From contig NZ_JABBJE010000010.1 of NCBI RefSeq assembly GCF_014218725.1, positions 1 through 64,000 of the forward strand: a stretch of DNA of 64,000 bases, read 5' to 3'. The position numbers were made by a program, and so were the translations under genes. The stretch's first letter is position 1. The number at the start of each line of letters is the position of its first letter. This document shows positions 26,545 through 36,230 of this stretch, in pieces. This DNA comes from Brevundimonas huaxiensis (GTDB lineage Bacteria; Pseudomonadota; Alphaproteobacteria; Caulobacterales; Caulobacteraceae). Below the pieces are notes generated by a model. The model was not told the origin of the DNA. It searched no databases and saw nothing but the letters and a program-made list of their open reading frames with translations.

Positions 26545-27639
26545 CTAGCCGCTCACGGGAAATTCGACGACCGCGCGTGTTCCGGGGTCTGCCGGAAGCC
26601 ACAGCGTCTTGCCGCCGATCTGCTTTGAAAGACGACCGATCAAGGTCTTGCCCAATCCCTGATGCGCGGCGCCGGGAATGCCGGGGCCGTCGTCTTGAAC
26701 AACGACCTGGCCGCCTTGTTCCGTCTTCTTGGCCGAGACGATCAATCGGCCGCCGCGATCATCGGCGAAGGCGTGCTTGATCGCATTGGTCAGCAGTTCG
26801 TTGATGATCAGGCCGATCGACGAGGCGTGGGTCGAAGGGATGAACATCGGCTCGACATCGACGGAGACCTCGATGTCGGTGCGTCCCGTCGATCCGATCA
26901 CATCGGCGACCAGGGTGTTGGTGAAGGCGCCGACGTCGAACTGTGTGACGTCCTCGGACTGATAGAGTTTGCGGTGAACGGTCGCCAGGGCGTCCACCCG
27001 CTCCAGCATGGAATCCAGGGTCGCGGTCAGGGCGGGATCGGACAAAGAGCGCGATTGCAGCCGCAGCAGCGATCCGATCATGGTCAGGTTGTTCTTGACC
27101 CGGTGATCGACCTCATGAAGCAGCAGGGTCTTGGCGGTCAGGGCTTCCTGCAGGTCGGCGGTGCGGGCGGCGACCTCGCGCTCGACGACGGCCTTCTGCT
27201 TTTCGACCAGAACCTGGGCCTCGACGCGTTCGGTGACGTTCAGTTGCGAGGCGAAGAAATACTCGATCTCGCCCTCGGCGTTACGCACGGGGCTGATGAA
27301 CAGGGCGTTCCAGAAGGTGCTGCCGTCCTTGCGATAGTTCAGCAGATCGATGTGGATGTCTTCGCCGGCCTCGATCGCCTCGCGGATCTTGGCCACGGCC
27401 GCCTTGTCGGACTTGGGTCCCTGCAGGAAACGGCAGTTCTGGCCGACGATCTCATCGCGCTCATAGCCGGTCAGATCCTGGAAGGCCTTGTTGACGAAGA
27501 CGATCGGATTGTCGGGCAGGCGCGGATTGGTGATGACCATTGGCATGCGTGTGCCGCGCACGGCGGCGGCGAACGGGTCGCCGCGACCGATCTCGTGTTC
27601 GACAAGATCGGTAAGTCGCCAGTCGTCTTGTTGCTTCAT
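26545..27639 (-). CDS. Blue-light LOV sensor histidine kinase, LovK-like
   Basis: A 364-residue soluble kinase. The LOV/PAS domain covers about residues 25-140 and contains GQNCRFLQG with Cys69, the residue that forms the flavin adduct under blue light. A helical linker (about 140-170) follows, then an H-box of the HWE/HisKA_2 type with His179 in LLHEVDHRVKNNL, and an ATPase domain with NELLTNAIKHAF and VVQDDGPGIPG. The start at ATG 27639 (MKQQDDWRL) is preferred over upstream in-frame codons because it fits the length of Caulobacter LovK. It is followed without gap by the LovR-like gene. Confidence 0.93.
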   Translation of the reverse strand: MKQQDDWRLTDLVEHEIGRGDPFAAAVRGTRMPMVITNPRLPDNPIVFVNKAFQDLTGYERDEIVGQNCRFLQGPKSDKAAVAKIREAIEAGEDIHIDLLNYRKDGSTFWNALFISPVRNAEGEIEYFFASQLNVTERVEAQVLVEKQKAVVEREVAARTADLQEALTAKTLLLHEVDHRVKNNLTMIGSLLRLQSRSLSDPALTATLDSMLERVDALATVHRKLYQSEDVTQFDVGAFTNTLVADVIGSTGRTDIEVSVDVEPMFIPSTHASSIGLIINELLTNAIKHAFADDRGGRLIVSAKKTEQGGQVVVQDDGPGIPGAAHQGLGKTLIGRLSKQIGGKTLWLPADPGTRAVVEFPVSG

Positions 27640-27744
27640 CGGGCTCGGAATCCAGGCGCGCGACCGGGATATGCCGTGCGGAGTTCTAATCTTTCCCGTC
27701 CTACCTACAGCAGGCGACAAGACCTGCCAACCGAGGCGCAGGGG

Positions 27745-28299
27745 TCAGTCGCTTTCGATGTCGGAGCGCGACAGGGCGACGCGGCCGAGGCGCGCCAGGG
27801 CGGCGCGTAGATCGTCGGGGGCTGCGGCGATGGAGGCGGCGAGGTCGGCCTCGGTCTGGGCGGGGAGGGGCGGCGGCTTGGCGCTGCGTTTGGGACGGGC
27901 GGCGGCCTCCTTTAAAGGGGCGACCGGACCCTGGGCGATGCGCAGCCGATCCACCGTCCCGGCGCCCAGGAACAGGTTGACGCGGGCCAAGATGTCCTCG
28001 GACTGGTGCTGGATCAACAGGGCGGCGGCGCCGGCGACGCGCAGCTCCAGCACGCCGGGTGAACCGCCCTTGCCCTTGGTCAGTTTCTGCGGGCGTGTGA
28101 CGCGGGCCAGACGATCGCCGACGATCTCGCGCCAGCGAGGCTCCAGCGCGCCGGCCCCGCGTCCGAACTGCTCGTCCAGCTTCTTGATCAGGGGTGTCAG
28201 CGCCTTGCCCGCGCGCGGCGCCGGCCGGGGGACCGGATGGGTGCGGCGGCGAGACAGGATCTCGCGGACCTCGGCGTCTGTGGGCAGCGTGCGGCGCAT
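27745..28299 (-). CDS. DciA-like DUF721 protein
   Basis: A 184-residue protein with the DUF721 core at about residues 35-125 (LIKKLDEQFGRG..WREIVGDRLARVTRPQKL..GVLELRVAGAAALLIQHQSEDILARVN). DUF721 proteins include DciA, the ancestral bacterial loader or operator of the replicative helicase DnaB. The Pro/Ala/Lys-rich C-terminal 60 residues look disordered. It is divergent from mutY with only 20 bases between starts, so the two promoters must overlap or lie inside coding sequence. Confidence 0.85.
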   Translation of the reverse strand: MRRTLPTDAEVREILSRRRTHPVPRPAPRAGKALTPLIKKLDEQFGRGAGALEPRWREIVGDRLARVTRPQKLTKGKGGSPGVLELRVAGAAALLIQHQSEDILARVNLFLGAGTVDRLRIAQGPVAPLKEAAARPKRSAKPPPLPAQTEADLAASIAAAPDDLRAALARLGRVALSRSDIESD

Positions 28300-28319
28300 G
28301 GGTCTATATAGCCCGACCG

Positions 28320-29369
28320 ATGCCTGACGTCTCTCCCGACATAGACCTGATCCGCTCCCGGCTGCTGGCCTGGTACGACGCCCATGCGCGCAGCCTGCCG
28401 TGGCGAGCCGCCGTCGGCGCGCCGCGGACCGAGCCGTATCGTGTCTGGCTGTCTGAGGTCATGCTGCAGCAGACGACGGTGCCGCATGCGACGCCGTATT
28501 TCCACGCCTTCACCACGCGCTGGCCGACGGTCTCGGACCTGGCGGCGGCGGAGGATGCGGAGGTGATGGGGGCCTGGGCGGGGCTGGGCTACTATGCGCG
28601 CGCGCGCAATCTGCTGGCCTGCGCGCGGGCGGTGGCGGCCGAGCATGGCGGCGTGTTCCCGGATACCGAGGCGGCGCTGCTGGCGCTGCCTGGCGTGGGC
28701 GCCTATACGGCCGCGGCCGTCGCCTCCATCGCCTTCGACCGGGCGGCCAATGTCGTGGACGGCAATGTCGAGCGGGTGATGGCGCGTCTGTTCGCGGTCG
28801 ACACGCCGGTCCCCGCCGCGCGGCCCGAACTGAGGCGGCTGGCGGAGCTGTTTGTCACCGACGAGCGGCCGGGCGATTGGGCTCAGGCTCTGATGGACCT
28901 GGGCGCGACGGTTTGCCGGCCCAAGTCGCCGTCGTGCGGGACCTGTCCGGTAGCCAGCGAATGCCTGGGTCTGGCCACGGGCGACCCGGCCCGGTTTCCA
29001 ATGAAGACAAAGAAGGCGGAGCGGGCGCATCGGCGGGGCATCGCCTATGTGCTGGTTGACGACCAGGGGCGGGTCGCAGTCGAGACGCGACCCGAAAAGG
29101 GGCTGCTGGGAGGAATGCTGGGCCTGCCGACCAGCGACTGGACCATAGGTGAGCCCGCTCCCGCAGCGCCCGTCGAGGCCGACTGGCGTGAGGCGGGGGC
29201 GGTGGAGCACGTCTTCACCCACTTCAGCCTGACGCTGACGGTGATGACCGCTCGCGTCGATGCAGAGGGCGCCTATCGCTGGATGCCGATCAAAGCGGCG
29301 CGGGCCGCCCTGCCGACGGTCTTCGCCAAGGCGCTGGATCGGGCGAGCGCGCCTGATCTGTTCGGCTGA
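28320..29369 (+). CDS. mutY: A/G-specific adenine glycosylase MutY
   Basis: MutY removes adenine mispaired with 8-oxoguanine. The 349-residue protein starts at ATG 28320. The catalytic Glu46 is in VWLSEVMLQQT, the helix-hairpin-helix in LPGVGAYTAAAVAS, and the catalytic Asp147 in NVVDGNVERV. The iron-sulfur cluster ligands Cys199, Cys206, Cys209 and Cys215 have the expected C-X6-C-X2-C-X5-C spacing. The C-terminal Nudix-like domain (about 235-345) recognises 8-oxoG. It faces away from the DciA-like gene and ends three bases before a convergent glucosidase gene. Confidence 0.97.
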   Translation: MPDVSPDIDLIRSRLLAWYDAHARSLPWRAAVGAPRTEPYRVWLSEVMLQQTTVPHATPYFHAFTTRWPTVSDLAAAEDAEVMGAWAGLGYYARARNLLACARAVAAEHGGVFPDTEAALLALPGVGAYTAAAVASIAFDRAANVVDGNVERVMARLFAVDTPVPAARPELRRLAELFVTDERPGDWAQALMDLGATVCRPKSPSCGTCPVASECLGLATGDPARFPMKTKKAERAHRRGIAYVLVDDQGRVAVETRPEKGLLGGMLGLPTSDWTIGEPAPAAPVEADWREAGAVEHVFTHFSLTLTVMTARVDAEGAYRWMPIKAARAALPTVFAKALDRASAPDLFG

Positions 29370-29372
29370 ACC

Positions 29373-31520
29373 CTATCGCAACGTGCGGATCGAAACCTTG
29401 CCCCGCTTGTGATGTGGGATCACCACGGCGCGACCGTCGGCGTGCTGGATGTTCAGATCCACGACCGCGCCACCGACTTCCAGGCCGGTGATCTTCAGAC
29501 GATCCAGACCAGCCGGCAGGACCGGATCGGCCAGATCGACCGTCTCGGTCCAGGCGTCGATCGACAAGCCGAGGGTCGCCTGAAGCATCAGGAAGACCGA
29601 TCCCGCCGCCCAGGCCTGGGGCAGACAGGCGACCGGATAGGCGATGGGCGGCTCGCCCGGCTCACGCGGAAAGCCGCAGAACAGTTCGGGCAGCCGCAGG
29701 TGGAAATGGGCGGCCGCCGCGTAGATCTCGGCCAGGATTTCCGCCACCGCATCGCGCTCGCCGTAGGCGGCCATGCCGGCGGCGGCCATGGCGGTGTCGT
29801 GCGGCCAGACCGAGCCGTTGTGATAGCTCATCGGATTGAAGCGGGCCTGTCCGACCTCCAGGGTGCGGATACCCCAGCCGGTGCGGAACTCGGCGGTCAG
29901 CAGGCGTTTGGTGACGCGTCGCGCACGTTCCAGCGACGGCAGGCCGGTGAACAGCAGATGGCCGGCGTTGGAGGCGATGGCGCGACATTGCTGGCCGTCG
30001 CCGTCGAGGGCCACGGCATAGAAGCCCTCATCCTCCATCCAGAACTTTTCCTCGACCAGGGAGCGGACCTGTTCGGCGCGCATCCGCCATTCGGTCGTGC
30101 GGTCGTCGTGCAGGCGCTCGCCCAGATCGCCCAGCGCCTTCCAGGCGGCGAAGGCGTAACCCTGAACTTCCAGAAGCGCGATCGGACCCTTGGGGAAGCG
30201 ACCGTCGGCGTGGAAGATGGAATCCTCGGAGTCCTTCCAGCCCTGGTTGGATAGGCCGGTGTCCGCGCCGCGCTGATAGTCGATCAGGCCGTCGTTGTTG
30301 CTGTCGCCATAGTCGCGCATCCAGTCGGCGGCCGCGATCAGATTGGGCCAGAGCGTGCGGATCAGATCAAGGTCGCCGGTGCGGTTCGCGTAGGCGCCGG
30401 CCAGGGCTACGAACAGACAGGTGGTGTCAACCCCGCCATAGTAGAGACCGAACGGCACCTCATGCAGGGCGCTCATTTCGCCGCCGCGGGTTTCGTGCAT
30501 GATCTTGCCGGGCTGGCTGTCCCGATAGAGCGAGGTCTCAGTTGCCTGGCGCGAGGCCAGATAGGTCAGCACGCCCTTGGCCAACGACGGGTCCAGCCAG
30601 AGCATTTGCCAGGCCGAAATGATGCCGTCGCGACCGAACGGGGTCGAGAACCACGGCGTGCCTGCATAGGGATAGGGTCCGGTTGGCAGGTCGGTGGTCA
30701 GCAGGGCCATGTCGGCGCGCGACTGATCCAGCCAGTCGTTGAAGCGCGGACTGCGCGGGCCGCGCACCGAGGCGCCGCGCCGGCGTTTGGCGCGCATGGC
30801 CAGGCGGGCCTGGATGGCGTTCTGGCGCCAGCGGTCGGCGTCCGGCGTTTCGCAGGCGTCCACGCCGCACTCGATGAACAGGTCCAGCGAGCGGCCTTTG
30901 GGCAGGCTGAACATGAACTCCGCGCGTTGATGCGTCAGGCGCGCGGGCGGTTCGGAAAAGGCGATGCAGCTGGACCGGTCCACGTCGTCTAGGCCGGTGT
31001 AGCGGAAGGTGACGCGACGGCCGTCGGTGGTCGGCGTGTGGATCGTCCCGCGTTTGGCTCGGGGCGTGCCGCGCACCTGGAAGATATCGAAGAAGTCCGC
31101 GCCGAAGTCGAAGGCCAGCGGCAGCAGGATGTCCTCAACCCCATGGTTGACCATGCGGATGCGCTCGAACATCCGCCGGTTCCACAGAAACCGCCGGCGC
31201 TCGATATGCATGACGCCGGCCGGCGCCGACCGGCCGCCCATCGGGGGCAGGGGACGGTTGGTGGTGTGGCAGGAGAAGAAGACGTTGTCCTGGCTGACGC
31301 CGGACGACAGACGCGACGGCTTCAGCAGACCGACCGTCATGGCCCAGCGCGACAGGACGCGGGTGTCGCCCGCGAACAGGCCGTCGGCGCCGCCCTTCAT
31401 GTCGCCCCATCCGTCGGCGACCAGGAAGGTATCGCCTTCCTTCAGCGCCATCAGCTGTTCGAGACCCGTGGCCTCGACCGATTCACCGGCGGTCAGTTGA
31501 GTGGAATAGGCGTCGTCCAT
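29373..31520 (-). CDS. Amylo-alpha-1,6-glucosidase / glycogen-debranching-like
   Basis: A 715-residue cytoplasmic glycosidase. The N-terminal 230 residues match the bacterial GDE_N domain (DGLFAGDTRVLSRW, VVNHG-type beta strands), and the C-terminal (alpha/alpha)6 barrel has TPWFSTPFGRDGIISAWQML and KDSEDSIFHADG plus NGSVWPHDTAMAAAGM, typical of GH63-like debranching enzymes (MGL/GDE group). No glgABCXP genes are nearby. It shares an interval with a TadG-like gene and a GT4 glycosyltransferase on the same strand; glucosidase/GT4 pairs occur in other alphaproteobacteria and may act on a glucan or glucoside of unknown structure. GGGGAAGAG precedes the start. Confidence 0.88.
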   Translation of the reverse strand: MDDAYSTQLTAGESVEATGLEQLMALKEGDTFLVADGWGDMKGGADGLFAGDTRVLSRWAMTVGLLKPSRLSSGVSQDNVFFSCHTTNRPLPPMGGRSAPAGVMHIERRRFLWNRRMFERIRMVNHGVEDILLPLAFDFGADFFDIFQVRGTPRAKRGTIHTPTTDGRRVTFRYTGLDDVDRSSCIAFSEPPARLTHQRAEFMFSLPKGRSLDLFIECGVDACETPDADRWRQNAIQARLAMRAKRRRGASVRGPRSPRFNDWLDQSRADMALLTTDLPTGPYPYAGTPWFSTPFGRDGIISAWQMLWLDPSLAKGVLTYLASRQATETSLYRDSQPGKIMHETRGGEMSALHEVPFGLYYGGVDTTCLFVALAGAYANRTGDLDLIRTLWPNLIAAADWMRDYGDSNNDGLIDYQRGADTGLSNQGWKDSEDSIFHADGRFPKGPIALLEVQGYAFAAWKALGDLGERLHDDRTTEWRMRAEQVRSLVEEKFWMEDEGFYAVALDGDGQQCRAIASNAGHLLFTGLPSLERARRVTKRLLTAEFRTGWGIRTLEVGQARFNPMSYHNGSVWPHDTAMAAAGMAAYGERDAVAEILAEIYAAAAHFHLRLPELFCGFPREPGEPPIAYPVACLPQAWAAGSVFLMLQATLGLSIDAWTETVDLADPVLPAGLDRLKITGLEVGGAVVDLNIQHADGRAVVIPHHKRGKVSIRTLR

Positions 31521-31668
31521 GCGGTCTCTTCCCCGTCGTTGTGAGGCCTTGGCCGAACGTGTCGCACCCGAATGCGGCGCTCAGGGGCCGCTTGCAGACT
31601 TTAATGGGCAAGTCGCCGACGGGTTCAGGCGAACCTGTGCTTTTTCATCGCCAAACGACCCGAGAGAC

Positions 31669-33096
31669 TTACTTGATCAGTCGTACGACGCCGATAGACC
31701 GCGCGATGTCGCGGAAGGCGGCTTCCAGAGCGGCGCTGTCTTCGGCCAGGAAGGCATGGTCGGAATCGGTGGCGCAGGTCCTCAGCAGATTGCGTCCGTT
31801 CTGCGTGGGCACATTGAGGCCGACGGTGAAGACCTCGATCTTGTTCGACTTGGCATAGGTGCAGATCGAACCGAAATCGGCATCCGTCGCCGCCAGCTCA
31901 TTGGCTTTGTTCGTGGCGACGTGCGCGCCGTCCGAGGAGCGGTAGCGCAGGGTGTTCACCCCGTCGGTCATCAGCACCAGAATCTTGCGCGGCGTGCGGT
32001 TCGCCGGGTCATAGGCGCCGCCTTCCTGGAACGGCGCGGTGGGCGACAGCAGATTGATGCCCCAGATAAGGCCGGATGGAATGTGCGTCTCGGGCTTGTA
32101 GCCGCCGACATTGATGACGAGATTTTTGATCGCGTTCAGGACGCTGGATTTGCTCTTGGACAGGGGGCTGACCGCATTCAGGCAGCTCTGGCCTGTCGTC
32201 AGGAAACCCTTGTAGGGCGTTGCTGGCGACTGGTCGTTCAACCGCGTTGTGCCGACATTGCGTGAGTAGACGCAGCCGAACCACTTGTAGCTGACGTTGC
32301 AAGCATAGGGCGGGACGGTGACCGTCTTGACCACCTGATCCTTGTAGCAGGTGCCGGTCTCGCTGACGCCGTCGCGCACGGTGGTGCAAGGATAGGGCGT
32401 GCCGCCGCTGTATGTCGTCTTGGTCGTACAGGTGCGCTCCTGAACATAGTCGTCGGGCACGGAAATCCACGGGGCCTTGCGATTGACAATCCCGACATTG
32501 ACGTAGTCCGCATAGGGCACGACGCCGATCGAGACCTCGTCGCTTTCGGTCGCCATCAACTCGTTGACCAGCAAACTGGCCGAGGTCTTCAGCGCATCGA
32601 TCCGCTTGATCGACCGGCTGTCCTTTTCGCTCATGGACCAAGTGTTATCGAGCACCAGAACGGTCTCGATCTTCTGCGCCACGCCGCGCGTCGCCTCGGA
32701 CAGGGCGTTGATGTCGAACTGTTTGACGCCGGCCAGACCCGCAAAGATGGGTTTGACCCCGCCCTTGAACGTCACCCTGACGATTTTGCCATCGACATAT
32801 TGGGTGCCGGTCTTCCAGCCGTCGATCAATTGGCCGGTCTTCAGATTGGCCTCCAGATAGGGACCGCTGACCGCTTCCAACTCCTTGACCGTCTGGGCGC
32901 GGGACGCCGCAGCGCCCAACGCTGCTGCGTCGAGCGCTTCCTGCACCTGGTTTCTGACTGAGACATAGCGATTGATGTCGATAGCCAGGCCGACCATCAG
33001 TGCCAGGCCCATGGCGGACAAGGCGAAGAAGGTCGCGATGTTGCCCGCGGTATTCCGGCGCAGATGCGCCAGCCGCCTCATCGCTGTCCATTGCAT
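31669..33096 (-). CDS. TadG/VWA-domain pilus-type membrane protein
   Basis: A 475-residue protein with a short basic N terminus, one transmembrane helix (about residues 18-40, TAGNIATFFALSAMGLALMVG), the TadE/TadG-type segment RYVSVRNQVQEALDAAALGAA, and a von Willebrand A domain from about residue 140. The MIDAS site reads DNTWS (D-x-T-x-S, family consensus D-x-S-x-S). A large insertion of about 120 residues (220-330) carries seven cysteines and splits the VWA fold. TadG-like proteins localise Flp/Tad pili, but no tad cluster is nearby, so the role here is uncertain. ATG 33081 is an alternative start. Confidence 0.82.
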   Translation of the reverse strand: MQWTAMRRLAHLRRNTAGNIATFFALSAMGLALMVGLAIDINRYVSVRNQVQEALDAAALGAAASRAQTVKELEAVSGPYLEANLKTGQLIDGWKTGTQYVDGKIVRVTFKGGVKPIFAGLAGVKQFDINALSEATRGVAQKIETVLVLDNTWSMSEKDSRSIKRIDALKTSASLLVNELMATESDEVSIGVVPYADYVNVGIVNRKAPWISVPDDYVQERTCTTKTTYSGGTPYPCTTVRDGVSETGTCYKDQVVKTVTVPPYACNVSYKWFGCVYSRNVGTTRLNDQSPATPYKGFLTTGQSCLNAVSPLSKSKSSVLNAIKNLVINVGGYKPETHIPSGLIWGINLLSPTAPFQEGGAYDPANRTPRKILVLMTDGVNTLRYRSSDGAHVATNKANELAATDADFGSICTYAKSNKIEVFTVGLNVPTQNGRNLLRTCATDSDHAFLAEDSAALEAAFRDIARSIGVVRLIK

Positions 33097-33198
33097 AGTG
33101 GTCGCCCCGATTTGGGACGACCGTAATGGATAAGCTTAACTTTTGAGTGAACGCCGTTACAAACTTAGGATCGCAACGGCGTCCCGACTGAGTTGGTT

Positions 33199-34311
33199 TC
33201 AGGCGGTGGCGGCGAAGCTGCGCTCTTCACGCGGACGCAGCGGGGTGACCACGTCATCCAGCGCAGCCTCTGCGAACGGACGGCGCGCCAGCAGGTCGCC
33301 GTAAACGTCCAGATAACGACGCGCCATGGCGGTGGCGGAAAACCGCAGATCGAATCGCGCGCGGATGGCCTCGCGGTCCAGCAGATGCGCGCGCCCGGCG
33401 GCGGCGATCGCCTGTTCCATCGTGTCGACCAGGAAGCCCGTGGCGCCGTCCTCGATCACCTCGGGGGTCGAGCCGCAGCGGAAGGCGATCACCGGGGTGC
33501 CGCAGGCCATGGCCTCGATCATCACCAGTCCGAAGGGCTCCGGCCAGTCGATGGGGAAAAGCAGGGCTTCGGCGCCGCCGAGGAAGGCGGACTTCTGATG
33601 GTCGCCGATCTCGCCGATGAATTCGACCAGCGGATTGCCCTCGACCAGCGGGCGGATCGTCTCCTCCCAATAGCGTTTGTCGGCGGCGTCCACCTTGGCG
33701 GCCATCTTCAGGCGCTTGCCCAGTTTGGTGGCGATCTCGATGGCGCGGTCGGGGCGTTTCTCGGGCGAGATGCGACCCAGGAAGGCTAGATAGCCCTCGG
33801 ACTTCGGCGAGAAGATGTACTGTTCGCCCGGCATGCCGTGATGGACGGTGGCCTTCCAGTTGGCGAAATGCAGCGGCTTGCGCTGATCGTCGGAGATGGA
33901 GACCAGGCCGAATTCGCTCCAGCGCGCATAGACGCCGGGCAGGTCCTTCATATCCAGACGGCCGTGCAGGGTCGTCAAAGTCTTGTCCGCATATTTCTGG
34001 AACAGCGGGAAGTGGACCATGTCGGTGTGGAAGTGGATGACGTCGAACTCGTCGGCGCGGTCCAGAACTTCGCCCAGCATCGACAGGTGGGCGGCGAGGT
34101 CGGATTTCAACGGCGCCGGATCCAGACGGATCGCCTGGTCGCGCACGGGCACCAGGCGGGCCTTGGTCTGGGCGTCGGCGCTGGCGAACAGGGTCACGTC
34201 GTGGCCCAGATCGACCAGGGCGTCGGTCAGATGCGCCACCACACGTTCCGTGCCGCCGTACAGCTTGGGAGGCACGGCCTCATACAGCGGGGTGATCTGC
34301 GCGATTTTCAT
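33199..34311 (-). CDS. GT4-family glycosyltransferase
   Basis: A 370-residue GT-B retaining glycosyltransferase. The start at ATG 34311 gives the usual MKIAQITPLY first strand followed by the glycine-rich LYGGTERVVAHLTDAL acceptor loop. The donor site motifs are FLGRISPEKRPDRAIEIA, and the EPFGLVMIEAMACGTPVIAF box with the E-x7-E pair. Nucleotide sugar and acceptor cannot be predicted. It lies 102 bases upstream of the TadG-like gene and in the same direction as the debranching-like glucosidase. Confidence 0.92.
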   Translation of the reverse strand: MKIAQITPLYEAVPPKLYGGTERVVAHLTDALVDLGHDVTLFASADAQTKARLVPVRDQAIRLDPAPLKSDLAAHLSMLGEVLDRADEFDVIHFHTDMVHFPLFQKYADKTLTTLHGRLDMKDLPGVYARWSEFGLVSISDDQRKPLHFANWKATVHHGMPGEQYIFSPKSEGYLAFLGRISPEKRPDRAIEIATKLGKRLKMAAKVDAADKRYWEETIRPLVEGNPLVEFIGEIGDHQKSAFLGGAEALLFPIDWPEPFGLVMIEAMACGTPVIAFRCGSTPEVIEDGATGFLVDTMEQAIAAAGRAHLLDREAIRARFDLRFSATAMARRYLDVYGDLLARRPFAEAALDDVVTPLRPREERSFAATA

Positions 34312-34521
34312 GGTGATGTGCTCCGACACCGCATCCTGGCGGGCCGTTGACATTAATGGTCTCGCAACTGCGAAGTTCCGTCGCGGCTAATGAATTTTCA
34401 CATAGGTTTCGTGGGGTTACAGCGACACTGACCCATATCGAGTGTGCGAAATCGTACGTAGTGGCGACGGATTGCTAGTTAAGTGATTGATGTGGCTCAT
34501 GCGACGCGCGGTCGCAGCGGC

Positions 34522-35659
<1,138 letters not shown>

Positions 35660-35791
35660 ACGCCAGGGTCAGCCGGACGCATATTGCAGTCCGACCGCAC
35701 CATCCACAGCCTTCTCGGGCCAGCGTGTTCCGGATTTGTTCTATTCATGCTCTAACCGTTTGCGGCGGTCGGCGGCGTGATGGAGGATCAG

Positions 35792-35995
35792 ATGAACGAC
35801 GGAATCCTGGCCCATATGATGGCCGAACTGGATGCGGAACTGGCGCGGGCGGAGCCGTCCTTGCCCGCTCATCCCGAACATACGCGCCAAACGGAGATCA
35901 TGCGCGCCCTGGCCCTGGGGTTGGGAAACTTCGAGCGGATGCGGGCGCACGACGTGCATCTTCTCGCCGCGAGCCTGTCGCCGCGATCGGCCTGA
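35792..35995 (+). CDS. Small hypothetical protein (67 aa)
   Basis: ATG 35792 follows a GGAGG at the proper distance, giving 67 residues: a probable amphipathic helix (MNDGILAHMMAELDAELARAE) and a second helix (RQTEIMRALALGLGNFERMRAHDVHLLAA). In-frame starts five codons upstream lack a ribosome site. No family recognised. It lies between divergent ccrM and a short minus-strand gene. Confidence 0.55.
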   Translation: MNDGILAHMMAELDAELARAEPSLPAHPEHTRQTEIMRALALGLGNFERMRAHDVHLLAASLSPRSA

Positions 35996-36002
35996 TCCGG
36001 CG

Positions 36003-36179
36003 TCAGGGCTTGCGCTTGAAGGTGTCGCCGATCTCAGCGGCGTCCGGACCGTCCGGCCCCGCGCTTTGGCGCTCGGCCTGACCGACCGCCTTCGTCGCCT
36101 TGTCGGAGGTCAGGGCGTCCGGCTTGCCGGCCGGATCGGCGCCGTTCTCTTCACGACCCTTGGTCTGTTCGCGGTCCAT
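36003..36179 (-). CDS. Small hydrophilic protein (58 aa)
   Basis: A 58-residue frame starts at ATG 36179 behind a GGGAGAG ribosome site and ends at 36003. It is very polar and probably disordered: MDREQTKGREENG near the start, a KATKAVGQAERQSAG segment resembling CsbD-like or other small stress proteins, and a C-terminal FKRKP. Codon use is GC-rich at third positions like its neighbours, supporting coding. Function unknown. Confidence 0.6.
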   Translation of the reverse strand: MDREQTKGREENGADPAGKPDALTSDKATKAVGQAERQSAGPDGPDAAEIGDTFKRKP

Positions 36180-36230
36180 GGTGCTCTCCCTTGCTGGGAG
36201 AGGTAGCGCGATGCAGAGCGGCGTGTTCCG

